Shown: piece after piece, positions 25,789 to 38,500 of the stretch
How the letters are laid out: the number at the start of each line of letters is the position of its first letter
How positions within the stretch are numbered: the stretch's first letter is position 1
Source: Planococcus citri
Lineage: Eukaryota; Arthropoda; Insecta; Hemiptera; Pseudococcidae
Assembly: GCF_950023065.1 (NCBI RefSeq)
Contig: NC_088679.1
Span: forward strand, 69,502,001-69,566,000
Length of the DNA stretch: 64,000 nucleotides
Direction of reading: 5' to 3'
Position numbers and translations under genes: made by a program
The notes under the pieces: model-generated
What the model saw: only the letters and a program-made list of their open reading frames with translations
Database searches by the model: none
What the model was told of the DNA's origin: nothing

Positions 25789-27359
25789 TTTAGCGAATTA
25801 TATCTCTTCAACTTCAATTTTTTTCACTTAGTCAATTTGGAATTTTTACTTATTCCTTGCATAAAAATCAGTTTTAAAACGGGAAATTTAATAGATAAGT
25901 ATAATATCCAAAATGGTTAGATTTTTTTTTGATTGTTAACTTGAAATTTTTACAGCTTTCATAAAATCAGTTTAAATATTACCTAGAGATTTGATAAATA
26001 TATCCAGAATGATTTAATTTTTTTGAATATCAATGAAGTGTCAAATCAGTTCAAATCCAGGGAATTTCGAATCAAAAATTGCCAAATTGGCTTGATGTAG
26101 GTAAAATGCTAATCTTGCCTTCATCTCATGTATAGGAACATGGAATTTGGAAATTTTAATTTTGATAATAGAAAGAACAATGTTTTTGCTATGGGAAGAA
26201 TTTCATTTTTTTGGCTTGAAAATTTCAAAATTCAAGTGATTCATTGTAGAAATTTCAGTTCTAAAAAACGAAAGCAAAAAGACCCAAACAAAGTGAGGGT
26301 AAATGTTCTCAGAATTGTAAAAAAAAAGTTCTATAATATTAATGCTCTCAGAATTGTAATAAAAAATTTTCTATATGAGAAGTTTATTTACCTATTTTAT
26401 TGAATTTGAATAAATAATAGATTTTTAGAAAGTTTGATTTTGAAAAAAAAAAAAAAAAAAAAAAAACAGGCCTGAGCCAAAAATGTGCTTGTTCAAAAAA
26501 AGTCGGCAATTTAATCCCTTTATTAAGACTAAAAATTTGATACCTACATCTAAGTGGGTAATTATAGGATACATTCATAGCCTATTACGACCTATAAAAA
26601 AATTTTCATTTTCATTTTGTAAATAAAAATGTAATAATCAAGCAAATTGAGCCAGGAATATCGAGGGCAAAAGCTATTGAAAATTTTCGTTTTGATAGTT
26701 GAGATTGAGTGAACAATGTTTTTTTTTCTATGGGAAGAATTGGACTTTTTGACTTGAAAATTAAAAAATTTGACTGATTTTTTGTAGAAATTTCAGTTTT
26801 AAAAAACATAAGCAAAGAGACCCAATCAAATTTAGGGCAAAAGCTCTCAAAATTTTGTGTTTCGAGACGTAAAAAAACATTTTTTTTCTGGTAAATAAAT
26901 CCCTTTATTGAGACTAAAAATTTACAAAACTTAACGACTTTGTCGAGTCTGGCAAATCGTTTTCAAGATTTGACAAATTTGGCAAAGGAGGTCTATCTGA
27001 TCGATAACTTCCTCTATAGTTTCGTGTATGTTGACCTTGAAGGACCAAAAAGTAACTAGAAGCTTCAAAACGAGTTGAAAGCACTTGCACTAGATTTCAC
27101 AGGGTATTGAAATTAGTTTGCAGATTGAATTTTGGCTTTCTAAATCCGTAAGTTTCAAAAATCTGCTGAAGGATCTAAAAATTTTTAAAAAATCGATGGA
27201 GGCTTCAAAATGACTTGAACACGTATTAAATTCTATTCACTGCCTGAAGGGCGGGTAATTTTGCTTGTCTGAGAAATTACGAGTTACGTTTTCTTTAATT
27301 TCTCAACTTCTGAATTTCGTAGATCTTCATGACGTAAGCTATCTGCATTCTGCACTTCT

Positions 27360-30300
27360 TCAGGGTCTTTCTTTTACTGCAAAGAAAGGAATAGGTATAA
27401 ATAATAATGATTAGTTTCAGAATTTGACAGATTTTTATTGCAACAATGCAACATACTCCAATACATAAGCATATTATACCTAATTACCTACCTAGATTAA
27501 TGAGAGAATTTTTCGCTTTTGTAACAAATAACCAATACATATTCGCAATTTCCTCGTCCCCTTTATATTTATCAGGATGATATTTAGAACCGATTTCCCT
27601 GCAAAGATTGAAAAATTTATAGTAAAATTAATTTTATTTGCATTTTTAAAGGCTGTTTTTCAATTTCTGCGAATCTAAATTTTAAGAAAAATGTGTACCT
27701 ATAGCTAGGTACTATTGACGATTTACCTGAAAGCTTTCTTAATCTGTTTTTTGTTGGCGTCTTTGGAAAGATTCAATATTTCGTAATATTTATCGTTCGT
27801 TTTATCAGGGTGCCGGGCTATCGAAATGATCATATCAAATATTTTTTTCAATTCTTTCAGTTTACTTTCGAATACCTCTTTTTTAGCTGATTGATCCGAA
27901 TCCAACAAGAGAATAGTTTCTTCACATTTTTTCAAAATTATTTCTTTATCAGATTTCTCGATTTTATCTTTCAATTCTTCAACGGTGCTCTTCACGTCGG
28001 CACAGTACGACTCTAAAGACTGTTTAGCAGCTAATAATTCCGCTTTTCGACTTGCTTCTTTTGCACGCGATTCTTCAGCGTCTTCGATCATACGCTCAAT
28101 TTCATCCTTACCAAGACGCCCTTTATCGTATGCGATAGTCAATTGATTCGTACTACCCGTTGATTTTTCCACTGCGGTCAGGTGTAGGATACCGTTAGCA
28201 TCTATTTCGAAAGTTACATCAATTTTAGCTTTCCTAGCGGGTTTAGGAGGGATTCCAGTAAGTGCAAATTGACCAAGAAAATGATTATTCTTTGTTGTGG
28301 GATATTCACCCTCGTACACTTTGATTCCTACAGCAGTTTGATTATCATCAAACGTGCTGCATCGTTTAGTAATTCTGGCTGGAATTGGCGAGTTGCGTTT
28401 AAAGAACACAGCCATTCTTTTAAAATATTTATCAGCGCCAATACCCAGCGACAATGGTATAACGTCGAATAAAACTATGTCTTGAACATTCTTCGATTGA
28501 TCACCATTCAGTATGGCAGCTTGTATGGCAGCTCCATAGGCTACTGCTTCGTCTGGGTTAATCGATTTATTCAACTCCTTTCCATTAAATAAATCTTGCA
28601 ACATTCTCTGAATTTTTGGTATCCGGGACGAGCCACCAACCAAAACCACATGATCAATCTGATTTTTACTGATTTCAGCATCTTTGATAGCTTTTTCAAC
28701 CAGTGCCATGGCGTTTCGAAAGTAGTCAGCATTTAGTTCTTCAAAACGAGCACGAGAGATCGAACTATAAAAATCAATTCCCTTATGAAGAGATTCGATT
28801 TCGATTGCGGCTATAGTGGCCGACGATAACGTTCTCTTTGCTCGTTCGCATGCGGTTCGTAAGCGCCGTAAGGCTTTTTTGTTATCTCCAAGATCTTTCT
28901 TGTATTTCTGTTTGAATTCTCGAACGAAGTAATTGACTATCCTGTCGTCGAAATCTTCTCCGCCCAAATGAGTATCGCCAGCGGTTGAGATCACTTCAAG
29001 AACACCTTTTTCAATAGTTAGAATGGAGACATCAAAAGTTCCACCGCCGAGATCGAAAATCAATACTGTTTGCTCGTTGGAATCCTGCAGAATTCGAAGC
29101 ACATTATAATCGATCGATGATTAGTTAAGTTAATAAAAAAAGCTCACCAAAGTGATACGAACTTTTTTGTCTAGACCATAAGCAATGGCGGCAGCTGTAG
29201 GTTCATTAATTATACGTAATACGTTCAAGCCTGCGATTGTGGCCGCATCAACTGTAGCCGATCTTTGAGAATCGTTGAAATAAGCTGGCACGGTGATTAC
29301 AGCATTTTTTACTTTTTTACCCAAGAAAGCTTCGGCAGTCTCTTTCATTCGTCGTAGCACCATCGACGATATCTGTAAAAAAAATCGAGTCAATTCGGTA
29401 ATGAACTGCACACTACCTCTAACAAGGGAACCTAACCTAACTTGAGGTGTCCGCCTCGGATTTGAACGCGACCGCGATTTTTGGAAAGAGCATGTTCTAA
29501 AGCCCCCAAATCCAAATTTACAGCTGCCCAAGTTCATTTTTTGATTTTTTGGCGAATTTTTGAAAATCCAAAATTGACTATTTTGGTGATTTATGCTTTT
29601 TTAAAAAAAAAGTACGTAGGTACTTGCTCAGTAATAATGTTCAAAATAAGTCCTAAAACTGATATTAACCCCCAAAATTCACATTTTGCCATTTCCAGCC
29701 ATTCTGGAGCCTCCAGCGATATTTTTCAATTTTTCCAGAATTTTGAATTTGCTCCAGAAGGCGTGAATATGAAATTGGGCAGCTAAAAATCGAGTTGTGT
29801 GTTATACTCGACCTGTTTAACAAGTTTATCCACATTTGAGTCGGTTTCGGAAGGGACGCCTCAAGAGTAGTTTTGTGACCAGCTTTGTTCATAATAACTT
29901 AATAAGAAATCCAAAACAATCAAAAGTTTCCCGTTTGCGAGGAAATTTTCGAAATTTGTGCAAATCGCTGTATTTTGTCCATAACTAACCTCCCGAGACC
30001 GAATTCCGCCATTTCCCACCGATCTGGAGTCTCCAGCGCGATTTTTAAATTTCTCCAGAATTTTGAATTTTCTCCAGAAGGCGTGAATTTGAAGGTGGGC
30101 AGCTATAAATCGAGTTGTGTGTTATACTCGACCTGTTCAACAAGTATATCCACATTTGAGTTGGTTTTGAGAGGGGCACCTCAAGAGTGGTTTTTTGACC
30201 ATCTATTTTCAAAACTGGTCAAAAACCACTCTTGAGGTGCCCCTCTCAAAACCAACTCAAATGTGGATATACTTGTTGAACAGGTCGAGTATAACACACA

Positions 30301-31192
30301 ACTCGATTTATAGCTGCCCAACTTCATATTCACGCCTTCTGGAGCAAATTCAAAATTCTGGAGAAGTTGAAAAATATACCTAGCGCTGGAGGCTCCAGAA
30401 TAGCTGGAAATGGTGAAATTTGGATTTGGGGAGTTAATACCAGTTTTAGGACTCATTGTGAACATTTTTACTGATCAAGTACGTACTTTCAAAAAAAAAA
30501 ACAAATCACCAAAATAGTCAATTTTGTATTTTCAAAAATTCGCCAAAAATCAAAAAATAAACTTGGGCAGCTGAAAATTTGGTTTTGGGAGTTTTAGAAC
30601 ATGCTCTTTCCAAAAATCGTGGTCTCGTTCAAATCGGAGGCGGACACCTCAAGAGGTTCCCTTGTAATCAGTATAGGTATACAGGTAGCATAAATTTGAA
30701 AATTTCAAATACTCACTTCTTCAGGGAAATAGGTTTTAGAAGTACCTTGGAATTCAACTTTGATTTTTGGTTTGTTATTCTTATCATTAACAACCTCAAA
30801 AGGCCATAGCTTCATATCGGCTTGAACCGTGACATCGTCGAATTTACGACCTATAAGCCTCTTGACATCTGCACATAGAAATTAAAAAAAACAACTAGGT
30901 AAGGGTAACGAATGTCATATTCTTGAAGAATGAAGTATAGGTATTAGTAATCATGTTGCTACGAATATAAGGAGGAAATTTGGGACTTACGAAAAACGGT
31001 ATTATCTACATTCCTCGCTGACTGACTTTTTGCGGAATCTCCGATCAACGTTTCAATCTCTGTGAAAGCGACATAGCTTGGCGTGATTCTGTTACCTTGA
31101 TCGTTGGCGATAATGTCAACTTTGCCATGTTGGAAAACTCCAACACAAGAGTACGTTGTACCCAAATCTATTCCAATCGCTGGAGAATCCAT
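27360..31192 (-). CDS. Hsp70-J fusion copy 3, intact
   Basis: Exons: 31192-30991, 30868-30717, 29372-29163, 29084-27727, 27598-27492, 27376-27360 (681 aa). Phases match the other copies. NBD motifs are complete (IGIDLGTTYSCVGV, VKRLIGRKF, LRIINEPTAAAIAYGLDKK, DLGGGTFDVSIL, VLVGGSSRIPKIQ). The linker reads VLFDVIPLSLG, with Ile for the usual Thr. The lid (LESYCADVKSTVEELKDK) runs through ARHPDKTND into J helix I (KYYEILNLSKDANKKQ), then KYHPDKYKGDEEIANMYWLF and helix III. The tail is VKERP-stop. The HPD in ARHPDKTND lies in the lid-J linker and is not part of the J-domain. Intron 2 (29373-30716) is enlarged by foldback FB-D. The ATG is the conserved MDSPAIG start; an upstream ATG is out of frame. 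Confidence 0.9.
29422..30665. mobile_element. Foldback element FB-D in intron 2 of copy 3
   Basis: Inverted ends ACAAGGGAACCT / AGGTTCCCTTGT, followed inward by CTTGAGGTGTCCGCCTC and its complement. The arms carry GCTCCAGAAGGCGTGAAT and its complement, and the centre has an inverted pair (AACTGGTCAAAAACCACTC). No coding capacity. Confidence 0.75.
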
Positions 31193-34100
31193 TGGAATCT
31201 ATCATAAGTACATATAAAATACAGAAATTATTTTTCAAATTATTGTATTCTCAATTCTTCACATTTCATTGGCTAGGAATCCAAATTCACCACAGAAGTA
31301 AGTTAATCAAAAATGCAAAAACATTCCTACCTATACCTCTCCAACAAGTAAAATAATGAACTAGCTATCTAATCAAATTCCTTGACGATCGCTAATTAAC
31401 TAGATTACCTATAGCACAAGTCTTTTACTACGACGGTACTATGCTCGGAGTATTACTACTCAAAGAATTATGTGCAAGTGCAAACAGATCACAGGAAAAT
31501 ATTGGCGATAAGGCGGAGGGTATACTGAAGATGAAAATGAAAATTAGGTAGATTCAATTTTTCTTTTTCTCTTCAAATCTTTGATCTGTTTGGTCATTTT
31601 ACAATCACTAACCAATCAGGTGCTCGTGTCTCTTCATCCACATCTTAGTAGGTCGCTTTTTTGCCAGAAATTGCGCCAAATAGTACCTATTATTTTTTGT
31701 CTCAATTATTATTATTAGGTATTCCCAAAACGTCTTGCTATTTGCAAGAATCTCAAAAGTAAGGTTGGGTGTTGGGTATTGTTAAAAATTTTTAAATGTT
31801 GAAGCTATGAAAATCAACTTTTTAGTGTAAGTCATTCAACTTTTCGAATTATCATTTGCACAATTTTTGACAAATTTTCAAGAATGAGAAAACTTCAGAA
31901 ATTTACCTAATATTGTACTTCATAATTGTAAATTTTTCAACTTGAAAGTTTTTGCCCTCGCTTTTCGCACTTTTTCTCCTGTTTTATTTTTGATTTCAGT
32001 AAGTATAAAAACTTTGCAATAATTGAAAAAGAACAATTCAATTTTTTTTGTTATTAATGTAAAAGCATCGTTTTTGAAAATTTTTTAAATCATTCAACAT
32101 ATTTTTGGCTTTCAAGGTCCCCTTCCAAAATTTGTTCAAATTACATTGGATTAATTGTAGCTGGAAAAAACCGGAAGAGGAGGCGAGAATCCCGGAAAAA
32201 ACTTGAGAGAATTTTAGTTTAATTCCCCCGCCCCCCCACCAACCGACAAATCACGTCGTCACCCCTCTGAGGGGGTTCTAGCCTGCAACTAAACCACACA
32301 ACCCTACCCTGATAGGCAACAAAAATAACAGCCCCTTTACCAAATTCATTTCGAATACTTTTTGCTAGAAATTCACATTTTTTTCTACGAAAATGTTTTT
32401 GAGCAATTTCGAATAATTTTGAGTTTAAAATTCGGTCATGGTTTTTGGTAAGTTTCGAAAAATGTGTTCTAATACCACCCATCGAAATGGGTCAAAATTT
32501 CGACAATCAATCTACGTTCCTCTTCTTCGACAGTTTACGCAAACCAATCAAATACCTACTTACTTATTTTGCTCCTGAAATAGTAGGTACCTAATTTGAT
32601 AGGTCGCATGGCACTTTTTCAAGAAATTCGACTCAATATTCAGCTGAAAATTCTTTGAAAGTAGACAGGAAAAGTGATGATTAAGTAAAGGTTTGATTTT
32701 CTGCAATTGCAGAGAATATTTTTTCTTTGCTAATAATACCTAAAAGTTATGCTCTAAAAACATTTTACTTTTTATTCAAAAAAATAGTACCTATCCAAAA
32801 GTTTAGCTATTTTGCCAAAATTACCAAGACTTCCCACTTTTTATCAAAAGATTGCAACTCGACTGTTTCTACAAAAATTATGAAATCAAAAATATCACTT
32901 TTTTGTCACTTAATTGCCACACAGAGTCTTGCTTTTTGCTGTAAAAACTCTCACTTTTTATCGAAATTGCTACGCTAACGTAAGTTTTACCAATTTCTAC
33001 TAAAATCACCAAAAAATTTTATTTTTCGTCAAAAATAATTGCCAAAAGGTATCGCTTTTTGCAAAAAATTCCCAAAATGTCATGCTTCTTGCAAAAACTG
33101 TCGAAGTTTTACATTTTGACAATTATTTACTTATTATAAAAAATTACCACGTTGCCAAAAATTGATGAGAACCTTTCGCTAAAACTATTTTTTCAAGTCT
33201 TGTTTTCTGCCAAAAATTGCTACAAAAAAGTGTTTTTTGAAAAAATTCCTATAAAAGTCCCACTTTTTTCCAATAACTGTAATGTGACACTTTTTTTGAT
33301 ACTTACATAGAAATTTTTTTTGATTCAACGAAAAAACCTCACTGGGGATGGTTTGTAATTGTTGGGAACTTTCTTGACAAGTCATTGATAGGCTCGGAAA
33401 ATTTTTAATTTTTTTCACATTTTTATATCGAATTTATGGAGCTATAATTTTTTGAAATTTAGGTAACGAATTTCAACATCCAATTTTAGATTTTTGCGAG
33501 CTCATTTCCATCTAGCAACATTTGATTTAAACCAGAGTTCTTGTGTAAGCGAGCATGAAAAAGGAAAAAAGTGTTTTTATGTAGACATTAGACAACTAAA
33601 GAAAAAAAAAGGCCAACTCAGGTAGTATTTGAACAGCAACCATAATTCACATCACAATACAGAATTGTTCGGCTGTGTGATTTTGTTTCTTAAAATAAGG
33701 CTAAAAGCAGAGCATTTACAGTGCCAAAGGAGAAACTTCATGCTGGTGACATCTTAGTTTCTAGATGTCTATCTAAATAATGGTGATGCCGATCTTCTTT
33801 CGAAGTACCTAGACCTACTACATAAGTGTATAATCAAAGGTATAGGTACTTATGCTAAAAACCACGCATAAAGATCGTCCTGCCCACTCTGTCCAACGCA
33901 AATACTTCGCGAATTTCATACCACCTAACCTACTATAATCAAGACTTCGCCAAACAGAATTTCCCTATCTAGGTATACTAAAATTGGCCAATATGTGATA
34001 CAATAAAAATAAAATGTAGAAAATAGAATAATCGTATTACACAAAGGGGTCAACAACGATGGGGGGATGTTATAAACCATGATCTGTTTCTACCAAGTAT

Positions 34101-35549
34101 TGTAATTTTTATCAGCAGAGTGAACTACTATAATTTAGAGAAACAGTTAACTTTTTCATTTTTTAACCCTATAGAAACCTATCTATTGAACATAAATTAA
34201 ATATGTACAGATAAGAGATCGGTGTTGAAGGACGGGCGTGGAGAGGCGACGACGACAAAAAAAACATCAAGCAATTAATAATCAAAACTCACAATAAAAC
34301 AGATTAGGTACGTGATTAGGCACTCACCAGTATTGCAACGAATATCTACATCTAATTCTTGAAAGGCCACCAGCAAAAAAAACACGTTGGACAGCTGACT
34401 CCCCTGTACGGATTAACGGATATAAACAGAATGACGACGGAATGAAAACCAGTTTAATGAAAGGCAAGCCAAGATCTCAGCTGTGAAAGTGAAACGAATG
34501 GGTGGGAGGACGGGGAAAGGTCTGGAACCCACGTCAAGGGATAAGGGATGAAGCGTGAAGGGTAGGTTTACTGCAGGGTAGTGAAATTTCAATACATTCG
34601 CGAAAACGCGAAATGGTATTAGAGCAAAGAAAGAGGGTGGTCCAGATCACTGGTTCCTGTCGGTCTCATTTTTTAAAAGTAGGCAACCATACCTACATAC
34701 TCGTACATACAATAATGCACAGTTTTTCAAGTTTTTTAATTTTTTTTTTTTTGAAAATTGAAATTTTAAATCTAGCAGGGCGTATGGTTAATAGATGATA
34801 AAGTTGAAGTGCCCGTGTGGTCAGCTGGTCATCTAGGCATTTTTCTTTCAAATAAATAAATGGGGTAGCCTTCGCGCCCCGTTTTCATTTTGCAACGAGC
34901 AGTTTGCATTTGAATTGTGACATTACTAATATTTTAAAACAAACCTCGAATAGGTAAGGTTCTCCTTTGAAATGATTCCATTCATCCATTCCTATCATTT
35001 TAAATATACTCGTATTTTAAATAATGATTTTAAATAATTAATGAATTAGTAAGCAATATCATTATTTAATCTCATACGAACAACTGTCTTTTCAAAAACA
35101 CAAAAACGTACCTACAAAAGCAAATTCATCTTAGGGGGAAAATAGTAGGTACCTAAGTAATACACAAGAAATAAACTACTCAATAAACTCAATAAAAATA
35201 ATGTAACTTATATGTAAACTAACAATCACAGAATTCACAGATACGATACCCTACTACCTATTGATTTAGCATTTTACGTTTTTACCTCTACGAAGACATG
35301 AGTCATAATAGGTAATTTGAAATCGTTAATAAAAAAATTCGACAAGATGAAGTTGAAATTATTCTCAACAGGAAATACATTAAAATACAAGCTACTCCAA
35401 AAAATCTACGGGTTTTTGAATTGAACACGAAAATTGAAAATATGGCGTTGACATCCGAGAATAATGACGAGGTAGGTATTCTTGAATTTCTCAACTTCTG
35501 AATTTCGTAAATCTTTATGATGTAGGCTATGCGCAATCTGCACTCTTCT
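31193..35549. other. Upstream region of copy 3 and 3' flank of copy 4
   Basis: It contains the likely leader-exon donor of copy 3 (31337), AT-rich sequence, degenerate 'TTGCCAAAAATTGC' repeats (32760-33420) and sequence shared with the upstream region of copy 4. A possible further untranslated exon ends near 34328 (CAATACTG/GTGAGT), conserved at about 42572. No protein gene seen. Confidence 0.5.
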
Positions 35550-38500
35550 TCAGATTCTTCCTCTTGCTGCAAAGAAAGAAATAGGTATCATAATGATTAG
35601 TTCAGAATTGGATAACTTTTCATTGCAACATATACTTCAATACAAACATAAGCATATAGGTACCTACCTAGATTCATGAGAGCATTTTTCGCTTTAGTAA
35701 TAAATAACCAATACATATTCGCAATTTCCTTGTCCCCTTTATATTTATCAGGATGATATTTCGAACCGATTTTCCTGCAAAGATTTAAAAATTTATAGTG
35801 AAATAAATTACCCTTTTTAAAGGCTGCGAATCTATTAGGTATTATCGACGATTTACCTGAAAGCTACCTGAATCTGTGTTTTGTTAGCGTTTTTAGAAAG
35901 ATTCAATATTTCGTAATATTTATCGTTCGTTTTATAAGGGTGCCTGGCTATCGAAATGATCGTATCGAATATTTTTTTCAATTCTTCCAATTTACTTTCG
36001 AATACCTGTTTTTTATCTGATTGATCCGAATCCAACCAGAGAACCGTTTCTGAGCATATTTTCAAAATTTTTTCTTTATCGGATTTTTCAATTTTATCTT
36101 TCAATTCTTCAACAGTGTTCTTCACGTCGGCACAGTACGACTCTAAAGAATGTTTTGCAGCTAATGCCGCTTTTCGTCTCGCTTCTTTTAAATGCGTTTC
36201 TTCAGCGTCTTTGATCATACGTGCAATTTCATGCTTATTAAGACGACCGTTATCGTATGCGATGGTAATTTGGTTGTTATTGCCGGTCGATTTCTCGATA
36301 GCGGATACGTTCAGTATACCGTTAGCATCTATTTCGAAAGTTACATCAATTTTAACTTGCCCAGCGGGTTCAGGAGGGATTCCAGTAAGTAGAAATTGAC
36401 CAAGCAAATGATTATTCTCTGTTGTGGGATATTCACCTTCGTACACTTTGATTCCTACAGCAGTTTGATTATCATCCATCGTACCGAATTCTTTAGTAAT
36501 TCTCGCTGGAATAGGCGAGTTGCGTTTAAAGAACACTTCCATTGTTTTAAAATCTCGGTCAACGCCAGCACCCAGCGACAATGGTATAACGTCGAATAAA
36601 ACTATGTCTTGAACATTCTTCGATTGATCGCCATTCAGTATGGCAGCTTGTATGGCAGCTCCATAGGCTACTGCTTCGTCTGGGTTAATCGATTTGTTCA
36701 ACTCCTTTCCGCTAAATAGATCTTGCAACATTTTCTGAATTTTTGGTATCCGGGACGAGCCACCAACCAAAACCACATGATGAATCTGTTGTTTACTGAT
36801 TTCAGCATCTTTGATAGCTTTTTCAACCAGTGCCATGGCGTTTCGAAAGTAGTCGGCGTTTAGTTCTTCAAAACGAGCACGAGAGATCGAACTATAAAAA
36901 TCAATTCCATCATGAAGAGATTCGATTTCGATAGCGGCTACAGTGGCTGACGATAACGTTCTCTTTGCTCGTTCGCATGCGGTTCGTAAGCGACGTAAGG
37001 CTTTTTTGTTATCTCCAATATTTTTCTTGTATTTCTGTTTGAATTCCTTAACGAAGTGATTGACCATTCTGTCGTCGAAATCTTCTCCGCCCAAATGAGT
37101 ATCGCCAGCAGTTGAGATCACTTCAAGAACACCGTTATCAATAGTTAGAATCGAGACATCGAAAGTTCCACCACCGAGATCGAAAATCAATACTGTTTGC
37201 TCGCCGGAATCCTGCAGAATTCAAAGTACATACATTAATCGATCGATGATTAATAGAAAAAGATCGCTAAAAAATAAAAAATGATACAAACTTTTTTGTC
37301 TAGACCATAACCAATGGCGGCAGCTGTAGGTTCATTAATTATACGTAATACTTTCAAGCCTGCAATTGTGGCCGCATCAACTGTAGCCGATCTTTGAGAA
37401 TCGTTGAAATAAGCTGGCACGGTGATTACAGCATTTTTTATATTTTTACCCAAGAAAGCTTCGGCAGTCTCTTTCATTTTTCGCAGCACCATCGACGATA
37501 TCTGTAAAAAAAATCGAGTCAATGCGTTAATGGACCGCACAACCTCTATTAGTCGGGGGGCCCGCATAAGGATCACTTGCACGGTTGCACCCCCCTGCCG
37601 ATCCTCCGGGACAACTTTTTTCTTAAAGGGGGAGTCCTAAGGAACATTTCTAGCTCTTGTCCTCAAAAACAAAAGTGGCCCTACTTACAAAATGGCGGCC
37701 ACGTTGATTGACAGGTCAGCCGAAATCGCAGATTTTGCGTTCCAACATAGGACTAGCATAAAATTTATTAAACCGTACAAAGGTAGATCGAAAGAGCAGG
37801 CAAAAATTCATCACCTGTCAAAATTTCAAGTGCTAAAGTGCCTTTTTCGATTTTTGGTGAATTTTTAAAAATCAAAATTTTTGCCAAAATGTGAGAAAAA
37901 ATCAAAATTTTACCAAATTGACCTAAAAATCTGAAATTTGGGATATACCCTATTTTCGACTTGCCAAATCGATTGGAGTCTGTTTCAACCCGTTTTGAGC
38001 AGTTCTGGAGCCTCCAGCGGATTTTTGAAACTCGAAATTCCCACAAAATTTCATCAAAAGGAGTTGGAAAGCCGAAATTAATTCTGCAAACTAACTTCTA
38101 TACGCTATAAAGTCAACTGCAGGTGAATTTCAAGTCGTTTTGGAGCCTCCAGCAATTTTTGAAAATTATTGGAGCCTCCAGTAAATTTTTGAAACTTGAA
38201 ATTTCCTCAAAATTTCCTCAAAATGGAGATGGAAAGCTGAAATAACCTATGCACTCCAATTTTAACACCCTCTGAAGACGACTTCAGGTGGGTTCAAGTA
38301 ATTTATTGAGCCTCCAGTGACTTTTTGAAAGGTTTCATGGCATTTATAGCAGAATTGAAACTTCCAAAAAGTAGCTGAAACCTTCAACACCAATTGAAAC
38401 CACCATGATGAAGTCGACTTCATATTATTATTGTACTGAAATTAGTTTGCAGAGTAAGTTTCGGCTTTCTAACCCCATTTGATGAAATTTTGGGGAAATT

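Larger units (their letters stand above)
23927..27359. other. Intergenic, 3' flank of Hsp70-J copy 3
   Basis: From about 24259 to 25100 this matches the 3' flank of copy 4 (34638-35460). The part from about 25105 to 27285 has no counterpart there and contains two hairpin MITEs, a 41-base direct repeat (from about 25182) and AT-rich filler. No gene seen. Confidence 0.6.
24259..34637. repeat. Tandem duplication unit 1 (carries Hsp70-J copy 3)
   Basis: The unit starts with GTCCAGATCACTGATTCCTG. The near-identical GTCCAGATCACTGGTTCCTG at 34638 starts unit 2. Between them the order is the same: 3' flank, Hsp70-J gene, leader region and about 3 kb of upstream sequence. Matches include 33540-33720 with 41710-41900 and 33960-34320 with 42210-42560. 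Insertions unique to one unit interrupt the alignment. Confidence 0.7.

Noticed and set aside
35303..35566. 89-residue ORF beginning QQEEESEEECRLR as the C-terminal exon of copy 4
   Set aside because: The phase-1 splice from the HPD exon enters another frame, which ends at a TGA kept in copies 3-6; in the other copies the long frame begins with a stop.
36115..36599. Plus-strand ORFs opposite the Hsp70 exons (also at 57597-58066 and 28269-28472)
   Set aside because: They are antisense shadows of conserved Hsp70 coding sequence and recur wherever exon 4 recurs.
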